Shown here: positions 25,346-31,716 of the stretch, one piece after another
Numbering within the stretch: the first letter of the stretch is position 1
How the letters are laid out: every line of letters starts with the position of its first letter
NCBI GenBank assembly: GCA_964649145.1
Contig: CAZYOQ010000009.1
Location: forward strand, 1-43,788
DNA: 43,788 bases
Source of the DNA: MGBC163016 sp964649145
GTDB taxonomy: Bacteria > Actinomycetota > Coriobacteriia > Coriobacteriales > Eggerthellaceae
Direction: 5' to 3'
Notes under the pieces: generated by a model
Seen by the model: only the letters and a program-made list of their open reading frames with translations
Told to the model about the DNA's origin: nothing
Database searches by the model: none
Translations under genes and position numbers: made by a program

Positions 25346-26302
25346 GTGGGTTTCTCCTCGACATCGATATTTGGCATATGCGCCTTGGTTTTTGCTCTGT
25401 TATGTGGTTATTCGTTAGGGAGGTTTTTCTATGCTCATCGCCAGGATGCTGCTTATAAGAAAACTATTTCTAAAGAAGGACTAGAAAATGAATCATATGG
25501 GCTCAAGTCAAGCACGTCTGAAAAGCGAGGCTTCAACGAGCACATGGTCGATTATATGTGCAAGCTTACAAAGCGTCTTGAATTAAAAAAGGCCAGACGT
25601 ATCGCACCAATAAGAAGGTTTAGCTCTCAAGAACTTGAAAACGATATACGCCTGGCAGGCATTCAGGGGCAAGTAAGTGTTGAGGCATTTTATGAGACTA
25701 AAGTACGGGCATTTCTTCTGATGGGATTATCTGGAGGAATAATCGGATTCATCTTTTCAGCTGAGCTTGCGTGTGTTCTAGCTGTTACAGGAGCGTTTTT
25801 TGGCGCACAGCTGCCCAAACATGTATTGAAAAACCGTATTGCAACTAGAACCCAAGAAACCGAGCGTCACCTGCCAGAAATGCTTGAGGTAATCGCATTG
25901 TGCATGAGGTCGGGGCTTTCGCTTGATGCAAGCATCTCCATATATGCGAAACATTTCGACACGATGCTCTCTCGCGAAATGGAAAGCGCTAGACGCAAGT
26001 GGAGCTCTGGGCTAGAGCGTAGAGACGAAGCCTTAAAGAGCTTGGCGTCTACGTATGACTCGGTGATATTGAGCAGGGTCATAGATACCATCATCCGATC
26101 CGTCAGGTTTGGCTCCTCGATGGTTGCAAGTCTTGAAAACGATGCCAGCGAGGCAAGAAGTGCTTTCAGGTCAGCAAGGGAAGAACGAATCGCGAAGGCT
26201 CCGGTGAAAATGATGATTCCAACTGGTGTTCTGATTCTGCCCGCGATGCTAATCATGGTGTTGGGGCCTGTTCTTTTAGAAATGATGGAAGGAGGAATCT
26301 AA
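25346..26302 (+). CDS. tadC: Tad pilus inner-membrane platform protein TadC
   Basis: Second type II secretion F-domain protein of the system. The protein is 318 aa from GTG 25346, five nt after AGGAGGGGA; an ATG at 25344 is in another frame. Predicted membrane segments are at about residues 5-25, 122-155 and 292-312. The conserved core reads HLPEMLEVIALCMRSGLSLDASI, and the C-terminal segment VKMMIPTGVLILPAMLIMVLGP is typical of TadC. It starts 2 nt after the tadB stop. Confidence 0.92.
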   Translation: MGFSSTSIFGICALVFALLCGYSLGRFFYAHRQDAAYKKTISKEGLENESYGLKSSTSEKRGFNEHMVDYMCKLTKRLELKKARRIAPIRRFSSQELENDIRLAGIQGQVSVEAFYETKVRAFLLMGLSGGIIGFIFSAELACVLAVTGAFFGAQLPKHVLKNRIATRTQETERHLPEMLEVIALCMRSGLSLDASISIYAKHFDTMLSREMESARRKWSSGLERRDEALKSLASTYDSVILSRVIDTIIRSVRFGSSMVASLENDASEARSAFRSAREERIAKAPVKMMIPTGVLILPAMLIMVLGPVLLEMMEGGI

Positions 26303-26380
26303 TGACTTCTTCAAAAGCGAGCAATCGCAAATACATGCTGCATGAAAGATCGGAGATCAATGAGGAAAGGATGGATTGGT

Positions 26381-26650
26381 ATGAGAGGATTAAAGACTCC
26401 AGGCAAAATTCGCTCTCTAAACAAAATTCGGTCGACTTTATCGATGGGTGTGCGAAAAGCAGAGAACGCTTCAATGAAAGCTGCATGTTCCCTGAGATCA
26501 AAACTAATCTGCCAACGAGGCCAAGGAACAACAGAATACGCCATTTTGGTGGGAGTTTTGGTTGTTATAGCAATACTTGCGATAACGGTCTTCAAGCCAA
26601 AAATTCAGGAGCTGTGGGACGCCATCACATCTGGCATCCAATCACTTTAA
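26381..26650 (+). CDS. flp1: Flp-type prepilin 1
   Basis: Class III (Flp) prepilin. The mature N-terminus is seen in RGQGTTEYAILVGVLVVIAILAI, split here as GQGTTEY then AILVGVLVVIAILAI: cleavage after the Gly leaves Glu at position 5 and Tyr at 6, the Flp rule. A short charged tail follows (FKPKIQELWDAITSGIQSL). The leader is unusually long (about 45 aa from ATG 26381) and basic. ATG 26381 follows GAGGAAAGG; in-frame ATGs at 26342 and 26360 are alternatives. The overlapping frame that starts at 26302 runs through the same DNA and is judged non-coding here. Confidence 0.82.
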   Translation: MRGLKTPGKIRSLNKIRSTLSMGVRKAENASMKAACSLRSKLICQRGQGTTEYAILVGVLVVIAILAITVFKPKIQELWDAITSGIQSL

Positions 26651-26674
26651 AGACGTATCTCAGAAGAGGCAAAG

Positions 26675-26704
26675 ATGCAGATGCGTGGTTTAAGAAGGCC
26701 TTGA
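26675..26704 (+). CDS. Nine-codon open frame or frameshifted 5' end of prepilin 2
   Basis: ATG 26675 has an excellent ribosome site (GAAGAGG, 5-nt spacing) but its frame ends after nine codons, MQMRGLRRP. Its TGA overlaps the ATG of prepilin 2 (TGATG). The peptide resembles the start of prepilin 1 (MRGLKTP), so it may be the true leader of prepilin 2 in a shifted frame, or a coupling minicistron. Confidence 0.45.
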   Translation: MQMRGLRRP

Positions 26705-26904
26705 TGGGAAAGCTGGATGAGGGAAGGGGGCAATCAACTGTCGAATATGCATTGATAAGCGCTGCGTTTATCGCGATAGTGATTGGCCTGGGCGCCTTGT
26801 CTGATTTGTTCAGTGGGGGCGTGGTGGTGGATCATGCGATCTCAGCCGCTTCTCATGGGATACAAAATCTTGTTGGTGGTGCTGTAGATGTTTTCAGCTA
26901 TTGA
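26704..26904 (+). CDS. flp2: Flp-type prepilin 2 (or pseudopilin)
   Basis: A 66-aa protein from ATG 26704. It carries the prepilin motif GRG then QSTVEYALISAAFIAIVIG: cleavage after Gly puts Glu at 5 and Tyr at 6, followed by a 20-residue hydrophobic helix. The tail (GGVVVDHAISAASHGIQNLVGG) is neutral and differs from prepilin 1. A modest site AAGAAGG precedes the ATG, and a minicistron ends on it. The upstream 134 codons of the same frame (from 26302) lie under prepilin 1 and look non-coding. It overlaps tadE by 17 nt. Confidence 0.75.
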   Translation: MGKLDEGRGQSTVEYALISAAFIAIVIGLGALSDLFSGGVVVDHAISAASHGIQNLVGGAVDVFSY

Positions 26905-27391
26905 AAAGCTTGGAAACACCAAAGGTCAATCAACAGTTGAGGCGGCTTTCGCTTTGCCAATACTGATGATATTGGTTCTTTTGCTTATCCAACCCGCGAT
27001 ACTTCTGTATGACAGAATGATCATGTCCTCTGCCGCATCCGAGGGCTGTCGCCTTTATTCCACTGCTAGATCCGATATGGTCGGAACGTGTGAGGACTAC
27101 GTCATGCGGCGGCTTTCTGCGATACCACAGATGGATCAGTTCCATGTGCACACAAGCGGGTGTTCTTGGGATATATCTTTTTCTGGCGGAGAGACCTCGC
27201 AGGTGTCTAAAGTTGAGATTTCAACCGAGGTCAAACCTCTTCCTTTGCTTGATTCGGGGATGAGGCTCCTTGGGCTATTGAATGCCAGAGGAAACCTTGT
27301 TGTGGAGGTGGATTACACCCAGACGATGCAGCCCGATTGGGTATCTAACTCAAAAGAAGGCTTGAATCCTGAGAGTTGGGTCACATCATGA
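26888..27391 (+). CDS. tadE: TadE-like pseudopilin
   Basis: A 167-aa minor pilin-like protein. The leader MFSAIEKLGNTKG is followed by QSTVEAAFALPILMILVLLLIQPAILLYD, cut here at QSTVEAAFALPILM and LVLLLIQPAILL: a prepilin-peptidase site with Glu at position 5, then a membrane helix. The remainder is extracytoplasmic with three Cys. The start has a weak ribosome site and is probably coupled to prepilin 2, whose end it overlaps; its own stop overlaps the next start (ATGA). Confidence 0.87.
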   Translation: MFSAIEKLGNTKGQSTVEAAFALPILMILVLLLIQPAILLYDRMIMSSAASEGCRLYSTARSDMVGTCEDYVMRRLSAIPQMDQFHVHTSGCSWDISFSGGETSQVSKVEISTEVKPLPLLDSGMRLLGLLNARGNLVVEVDYTQTMQPDWVSNSKEGLNPESWVTS

Positions 27392-29532
27392 ATTTCTGTG
27401 AAGGAAAAACGATCGATCGCATTTTCAGAGATGAAAAAGGGATTACCACTGTTGCGATGGCTGTGTCGATACTGGTAAGTCTTGCGCTAATTTTCACGGG
27501 TGCGCAGGCCTATAAGGTCACCTCTGCATCTGCCGAGATACAGGAGGTGGCTGATGCGTGCTCTTTGGCAGCAGAATCGGAGGTTGCCGAATTCTTGGTA
27601 GTTGTGAAGGTGTGCGATGCGACCGTTTTAACTATGAGCCTTTTCGCTGGAGCGTCGTTGGGTCTTGGGGTTGTTTGTGCATGTGTACCTCCTCTTGAGG
27701 GAGTGTCGAACTCGCTTGTAAATATTGGAAATAAGGCGCTCAAAGCTAGAAACAATTTCGCAGATAAGGCCGAAACAGGACTGAATAAGCTCCAGCAGGC
27801 GCTGCCCTTCCTTGCTGCAGCTGCTGCATCATCTGTAGCGTCTGCAAACAACGCTGGCGCAATGAGCTGCGATTACTCGGGATGTGCGTTCTTGCTTCCT
27901 CAGCAAGGCGACAAGATACAGGTAGGCTCTATAACTGATCTGGAAGAAAGTGCCGAAGATATAAATGACGAGATATCAGACATTCAAAAAAAGGCCAAAG
28001 AAGCAGAGGAGGCTGCCGAGGATGCGCAAGAGGCTAAGTTAGAGGCTTTCAAGCTGGACTGCGGGAATTCTCCAGGGTACTGCCAATATGAGAGGGCAGG
28101 GCGATTTGATTGGATGCCGTCTTCAGAGAATCCCTATTATTCGAATGTTGACGCTTGGTCTTTTTCTGTCGCCTTCGAGCGAGCAAAGTCTTATTACGGA
28201 TATCGCGAGGGGCGTGAGAGTGAACCTTCGGGAAGCGTTCAAGAAAAGGCAAGCTATTTCGTTCGAATGAGGTTTTATTCCTATGCTTATCAGAAGCTGG
28301 AGACGGAAGGCTATGTATATGAGAACGGCACATCGTTTAGTGCGAATTTCCCAAAGCTCTACAAAAACTTAGAAGAGTTCAGGCAGACCTCGCTTTATAC
28401 AAGCGCGCAATTCCCTGTCTCGCAAGCCGAAGGCGAAGAAAAAGCTACGATGCATGCATGGAACGGCTGTCCAAGCTGCACAGAGGTTTCTGGCTATGAC
28501 TGTATTGCGGCGCTAGATTCCGATGTCTATGTAGGATGCGAAACCTGCAATTTCAGCGTTGAAAGCCTTGGTAATGTTGCTTCTGCTTCCACTAACATTT
28601 CGAACGGGTTTGAGTATCATTACGACAGAATTCGCCAGCAGGCAGAGAAATATCAAGAAGCCATTGAGCGGGTTAGTCCTTTAACAGACGAGCTCAAAGG
28701 CATTGCAAATCCTTTGTTTGATTCCCTTACAGATGCCTTGAAGAGCATTGGTGGATGCAGAATATCTGCAAACCCATGCGGAAGTGTTGGAGCCGTTGCC
28801 ATAGTCGTAAACAAGGCCGAAAACTCCTCTGACGAAGGTTTTGAGAACCTGTTTGTGAGCAATGCTGGAACGCTAGGGACAAGGGTTGCGGTATCAGGGG
28901 CTGCGCTTGTGGAAGACACGTCTGACAGTTCAGCCGATGTGATTAACACTTTGCTAGATAGCTTTTCTGAAGATTCTGGAACTGTTGTGGGTGGTGCCGG
29001 TCTTGCGCTTGATTTGTGGTCGAGCCTTTTGAAGACCTATGAAAAAGGTCAACAATCCCTTGAGAAGGCAATTTCTTCGACAATTTCAACTATATCTCTT
29101 GGCACTTTATCGGGGCTGGGTGAATGGGCGGCCGAGGCTTTTGAGGACGTCATATCAAGTGTGGGTCTTGAGCCTGCGAACCTAAACGTGATGAAGCCTG
29201 CGGTATTAAACACTGGGCATTTAGCCTCGAATTCTAACGACACGTTTGCCGTGAACTATCGCAAGCTTAGGTCTCAGACTATATCTGCATCCTCGAGTAG
29301 TGGAAATATATTCCAAGGGATATCAACTTGGATATCGAACAAGTTTGAGGCGATTTCTGAAAGCGAGATCACGATTGCAGAAATCGAGTTTCCCGTAGGC
29401 GGTGCATTGATCCCAATCACGATATCTCTTCCTGGCTCAATCACGAAAACCGGTGAAGGCACACTTCAAGCTTGTATAGGAAGCATCGAGAGTTTGGTTG
29501 CTGGATCAGACCAAAAGAGGGTGTGGCAATGA
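27388..29532 (+). CDS. Large TadG-like Flp pilus assembly protein
   Basis: A 714-aa protein from ATG 27388. Residues about 14-55 match the TadG-like N-terminal domain: RDEKGITTVAMAVSILVSLALI then GAQAYKVTSASAEIQEVADAC, a membrane helix followed by the family's amphipathic segment. A second hydrophobic stretch lies at about 70-100. The long extracytoplasmic part has a coiled-coil region (about residues 190-225, rich in Glu/Ala/Lys), a Cys-rich zone with many paired Cys at about 160-400 (for example CDYSGCAF, CGNSPGYCQY, CPSCTEVSGYDC, CETCNF), suggesting disulfides, then Ser-rich low-complexity sequence. No von Willebrand A domain, common in some TadG proteins, was recognised. Confidence 0.8.
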   Translation: MNFCEGKTIDRIFRDEKGITTVAMAVSILVSLALIFTGAQAYKVTSASAEIQEVADACSLAAESEVAEFLVVVKVCDATVLTMSLFAGASLGLGVVCACVPPLEGVSNSLVNIGNKALKARNNFADKAETGLNKLQQALPFLAAAAASSVASANNAGAMSCDYSGCAFLLPQQGDKIQVGSITDLEESAEDINDEISDIQKKAKEAEEAAEDAQEAKLEAFKLDCGNSPGYCQYERAGRFDWMPSSENPYYSNVDAWSFSVAFERAKSYYGYREGRESEPSGSVQEKASYFVRMRFYSYAYQKLETEGYVYENGTSFSANFPKLYKNLEEFRQTSLYTSAQFPVSQAEGEEKATMHAWNGCPSCTEVSGYDCIAALDSDVYVGCETCNFSVESLGNVASASTNISNGFEYHYDRIRQQAEKYQEAIERVSPLTDELKGIANPLFDSLTDALKSIGGCRISANPCGSVGAVAIVVNKAENSSDEGFENLFVSNAGTLGTRVAVSGAALVEDTSDSSADVINTLLDSFSEDSGTVVGGAGLALDLWSSLLKTYEKGQQSLEKAISSTISTISLGTLSGLGEWAAEAFEDVISSVGLEPANLNVMKPAVLNTGHLASNSNDTFAVNYRKLRSQTISASSSSGNIFQGISTWISNKFEAISESEITIAEIEFPVGGALIPITISLPGSITKTGEGTLQACIGSIESLVAGSDQKRVWQ

Positions 29533-29957
29533 AGCGCTTGGGAAATCGTGGGCAGATGACTGTCGAACTTTGCGTTGTCATGCCGATTGCAATTGTAATT
29601 GCGGTCATGGTAGTGAACGCGGCGACGTTTTTCGGGTATTGCTCTGAGTTCGATCGAGTGACGCGAAATGCTGTCAGGGTTGTGGCCGCGTCTCCTGAGT
29701 CTCATCAAAGCAGGTCAGATGCGGTTAGCCGAATCAAGTCCTACATAAAAGATTCAGTGAACGCGTCGAACATCTCTTGTGACGTGGAGGTATCGGTGAA
29801 TGCTTACGGCCTAGAGACATATAAGGCAACACTTCGCTATTGGCCGACGCTTTTTGGCTTGGGAATGAAAACGTCTGTGTTCGGTGTCCAGATGCCATCG
29901 CTTTCGCATTCATCGAGTTTGACTGTAGACCCATATACGCCAGGCGAGATTCTTTGA
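29529..29957 (+). CDS. TadE/TadF-like pseudopilin
   Basis: A 142-aa minor pilin-like protein from ATG 29529, overlapping the previous stop by ATGA. The leader MKRLGNRG precedes QMTVELCVVMPIAIVIAVMVV, a prepilin-type site (Glu at 5) and a hydrophobic helix. The remaining 100 residues are extracytoplasmic, with one clear Cys. TadE and TadF cannot be told apart by sequence alone here. It is followed by a six-copy 20-bp repeat. Confidence 0.82.
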   Translation: MKRLGNRGQMTVELCVVMPIAIVIAVMVVNAATFFGYCSEFDRVTRNAVRVVAASPESHQSRSDAVSRIKSYIKDSVNASNISCDVEVSVNAYGLETYKATLRYWPTLFGLGMKTSVFGVQMPSLSHSSSLTVDPYTPGEIL

Positions 29958-29989
29958 GCTGCGTTTCTGCGGCTCTGAGGCAGTGGGTT

Positions 29990-30108
29990 GTGATTAGAAA
30001 CAGTGAATGGTTGTTAGAAGTAGCGGGTCACTATTTGAATAGCTGGTTGTGATTAAAAACGGCGCCTTGCAATTAGAGAAAGCGAATCGCTATTAGAAGC
30101 AATAACTC
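29990..30108 (+). repeat. Six-copy degenerate 20-bp tandem repeat inside the Tad operon
   Basis: Copies start at 29990, 30010, 30030, 30049, 30069 and 30089. All share an ATTAGAA-like core (ATTAGAAAC, GTTAGAAGT, ATTTGAATA, ATTAAAAAC, ATTAGAGAA, ATTAGAAGC) at the same offset, and the spacing is 20 bp except one of 19. They fill most of the 166-bp gap between two Tad genes. Confidence 0.75.
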
Positions 30109-30123
30109 TGCAAAAGAGGCGAC

Positions 30124-30678
30124 ATGAGGAATTCGAAAACAGGTAAGTCGGCTGCGAGTGCAAATGCGTATGCGGGTGTGGAAAAGATGCGGTCGCTAAA
30201 GGCGTTAGCGATATGCGCGTTTGTGATCGTGGTGGTTCTACTTGCAATTTTGGTTAGCGATGGTTCATGGGCAAGTGGGCAGGGCGAGGAATCGTATGTT
30301 GGCAAGGTTTGGAACTCGTTTGAAAAGAATGAGCACTTTGATGATGCATTGAAGGAGGTAGGTGCCGTGAGACTCTCGAAAGAAAGCATTCCCGAATGGA
30401 TGTTAGATGAGGTTCTAGACGAGACATGGCTTGACGAAGCAATTATGAACAGCGAGCAGAAAGTTTTCTGGATCACCAAAGAAGGTCAACTAGACGAGAT
30501 TCGCGACCAGATGACCGAGGCTCTCGAATTAAAAGGTTGGGAGGTGACGTCGGCCAACACTTCCGAGACGGCGATCACTTCATATATGAAGACGGAAGGA
30601 GAGTGCAGATGGCTTCTGGCGGAATATGTCCAGTCGGGGGAAGAGACGGTGGCAGTCTTGCGTACAGAACGCAATTAG
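30124..30678 (+). CDS. Hypothetical membrane-anchored protein in the Tad operon
   Basis: No family is recognised. The 184-aa product has a basic N-terminus, one predicted membrane helix at about residues 28-46 (ALAICAFVIVVVLLAILV), and a roughly 135-residue acidic extracytoplasmic domain (SIPEWMLDEVLDETWLDEAI, QLDEIRDQMTEALELKGWEV) ending in beta-like segments (CRWLLAEYVQSGEETVAVL). ATG 30124 follows AGAGG. Position after the pseudopilins suggests an accessory pilus role, but nothing in the sequence proves it. Confidence 0.75.
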   Translation: MRNSKTGKSAASANAYAGVEKMRSLKALAICAFVIVVVLLAILVSDGSWASGQGEESYVGKVWNSFEKNEHFDDALKEVGAVRLSKESIPEWMLDEVLDETWLDEAIMNSEQKVFWITKEGQLDEIRDQMTEALELKGWEVTSANTSETAITSYMKTEGECRWLLAEYVQSGEETVAVLRTERN

Positions 30679-31073
30679 CCAAAGAAGGGGTTCAACTTGA
30701 ACATGTTTCAAATGGGAAATGTGGTATTGCCGAGAGAACTGTTTCAAGATGGGTGATGGAGGTCTGTGGAAAAGTGGAATCTTTGGAGTTTGCATCGACT
30801 GCAAAAGAGAGATTAAGGGGAATGCTGTTTCGAGACCCAGACAACGTGACTCGAATACTTATCCCGTGCCGGGATATCCATACTTTCGGAATGAGGTACC
30901 CGATAGATGTCGCATTCATTTCCAGAGACGGGCAAGTTCTTGAGGTTCACAGAGATGTTTCAACTCGACAGCGAATAAAAAGAAGGGACGCCTCGCTTGT
31001 CGCAGAACGATTCGCAAGAGCCGGAGAATGGCTCAGAGAAGGAGACATTATAAGAATAGGTACGGTTTGCTGA
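30609..31073 (+). CDS. DUF192 family protein
   Basis: A DUF192 domain is clear in the C-terminal 100 residues: AKERLRGMLFRDPDNV, LIPCRDIHTFGMRYPIDVAFI and RDGQVLEVHRDV. DUF192 proteins are small and mostly of unknown function. The start is uncertain. ATG 30609 has a very good ribosome site (GGAAGGAGA) but overlaps the upstream gene by 70 nt. ATG 30756 gives a 105-aa protein that fits the bare domain but has a poor site. It ends the Tad gene run and is followed by a terminator-like hairpin. Confidence 0.8.
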   Translation: MASGGICPVGGRDGGSLAYRTQLAKEGVQLEHVSNGKCGIAERTVSRWVMEVCGKVESLEFASTAKERLRGMLFRDPDNVTRILIPCRDIHTFGMRYPIDVAFISRDGQVLEVHRDVSTRQRIKRRDASLVAERFARAGEWLREGDIIRIGTVC

Positions 31074-31097
31074 TGTGAAGTACAGTTGCGTCTTTCA

Positions 31098-31129
31098 AAT
31101 AGAGCCTTTCAGAAAAGGAAGGCTCTATT
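31098..31129. terminator. Hairpin between the Tad operon end and the ModE-like gene
   Basis: A perfect 11-bp stem (AATAGAGCCTT with AAGGCTCTATT) with a 10-nt loop lies between two convergent genes and overlaps the stop codon of the ModE-like gene. There is no long U-tract on either side. Confidence 0.6.
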
Positions 31130-31469
31130 CGGTGAGATTCCTATATAGCGTAATGGCTTCCTTGGAAAGCTTGCCGTTTATGGAGTGGTAGATGTCCAGC
31201 AGACGTTCGCCATCCTTAGTGAGAGTGCTGCCATGAGCTCCATCGCGATCGAGGAGTTGCACGCCAAGTGAGGCCTCGGTATCTTTGATGATTCGCCAAG
31301 CTTTGCTGTATGCCATTCCCATGCTTTTTGCGGCTGCGTTCAAGGATCCCTTTTCTCGAACGCCCATGCACAAATTGGCAATTCCGCGCCCAAAAACCGA
31401 TTTAGATTCCGAACTTGAATTAACAATAGAAAGTCGAATGTCAGGTTCTAGTTTTGAAAGCTTGCCCAT
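31125..31469 (-). CDS. ModE-like winged-helix regulator without TOBE domain
   Basis: A 114-aa LysR/ModE-type DNA-binding protein from ATG 31469, chosen for GGAGGAAAC ahead; a longer frame from 31565 was rejected. The helix-turn-helix reads KGSLNAAAKSMGMAYSKAW then RIIKDTEASLGVQLLDRD and the wing GAHGSTLTKDGERLLDIY, matching the N-terminal half of ModE. The molybdate-binding TOBE domains of full ModE are absent. Single-domain ModE-like proteins are known in several bacteria. It may respond to molybdate through a partner or bind DNA constitutively. The mobBA gene earlier in the window gives an indirect link to molybdenum. Confidence 0.82.
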   Translation of the reverse strand: MGKLSKLEPDIRLSIVNSSSESKSVFGRGIANLCMGVREKGSLNAAAKSMGMAYSKAWRIIKDTEASLGVQLLDRDGAHGSTLTKDGERLLDIYHSINGKLSKEAITLYRNLTE

Positions 31470-31615
31470 GTTTCCTCCGAGACATAAGTTGATACCAGCA
31501 ATGGATGTGCGTGAGCGCTTGTTCCAAGCTAGCCGCATTGTGCGCATTCGGGACGATTGCCGCAAATAAACGTTGCGACAAAAACCTCACATGCGTTTTG
31601 GCTTGACCTGTAATC

Positions 31616-31653
31616 ATGCCAAATACGTGCACTTTCGTGCGCGTATTTGGCAT
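31616..31653. other. Very stable 17-bp hairpin between thrC and the ModE-like gene
   Basis: Positions 31616-31632 pair with 31637-31653 around a TTTC loop with a single T-G pair. It is not followed by a U-tract. It lies upstream of the ModE-like gene and downstream of thrC, both on the minus strand, so it may be a terminator, an attenuator or a protein-binding site. Confidence 0.7.
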
Positions 31654-31672
31654 TTAACCCTCGAAATATATT

Positions 31673-31707
31673 AAATCATATTATCTAAAAAACAGATAAT
31701 ATGATTT
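31673..31707 (-). terminator. AT-rich hairpin just after thrC
   Basis: A perfect 14-bp stem (31673-31686 with 31694-31707) around a 7-nt loop starts 10 nt after the thrC stop. The loop is T-rich on the minus strand (GTTTTTT), but no U-tract follows the stem, so termination is only probable. Confidence 0.5.
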
Positions 31708-31716
31708 TGTTGAAGG

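Noticed and set aside
26302..26703. Upstream part of the frame that contains prepilin 2, overlapping prepilin 1
   Set aside because: The same DNA encodes the conserved prepilin 1 in another frame, and the 134 upstream residues look like a shadow translation. Prepilin 2 is taken to start near 26704.
29990..30108. CRISPR array
   Set aside because: The repeats are directly adjacent, degenerate and without spacers, and no cas gene is near.
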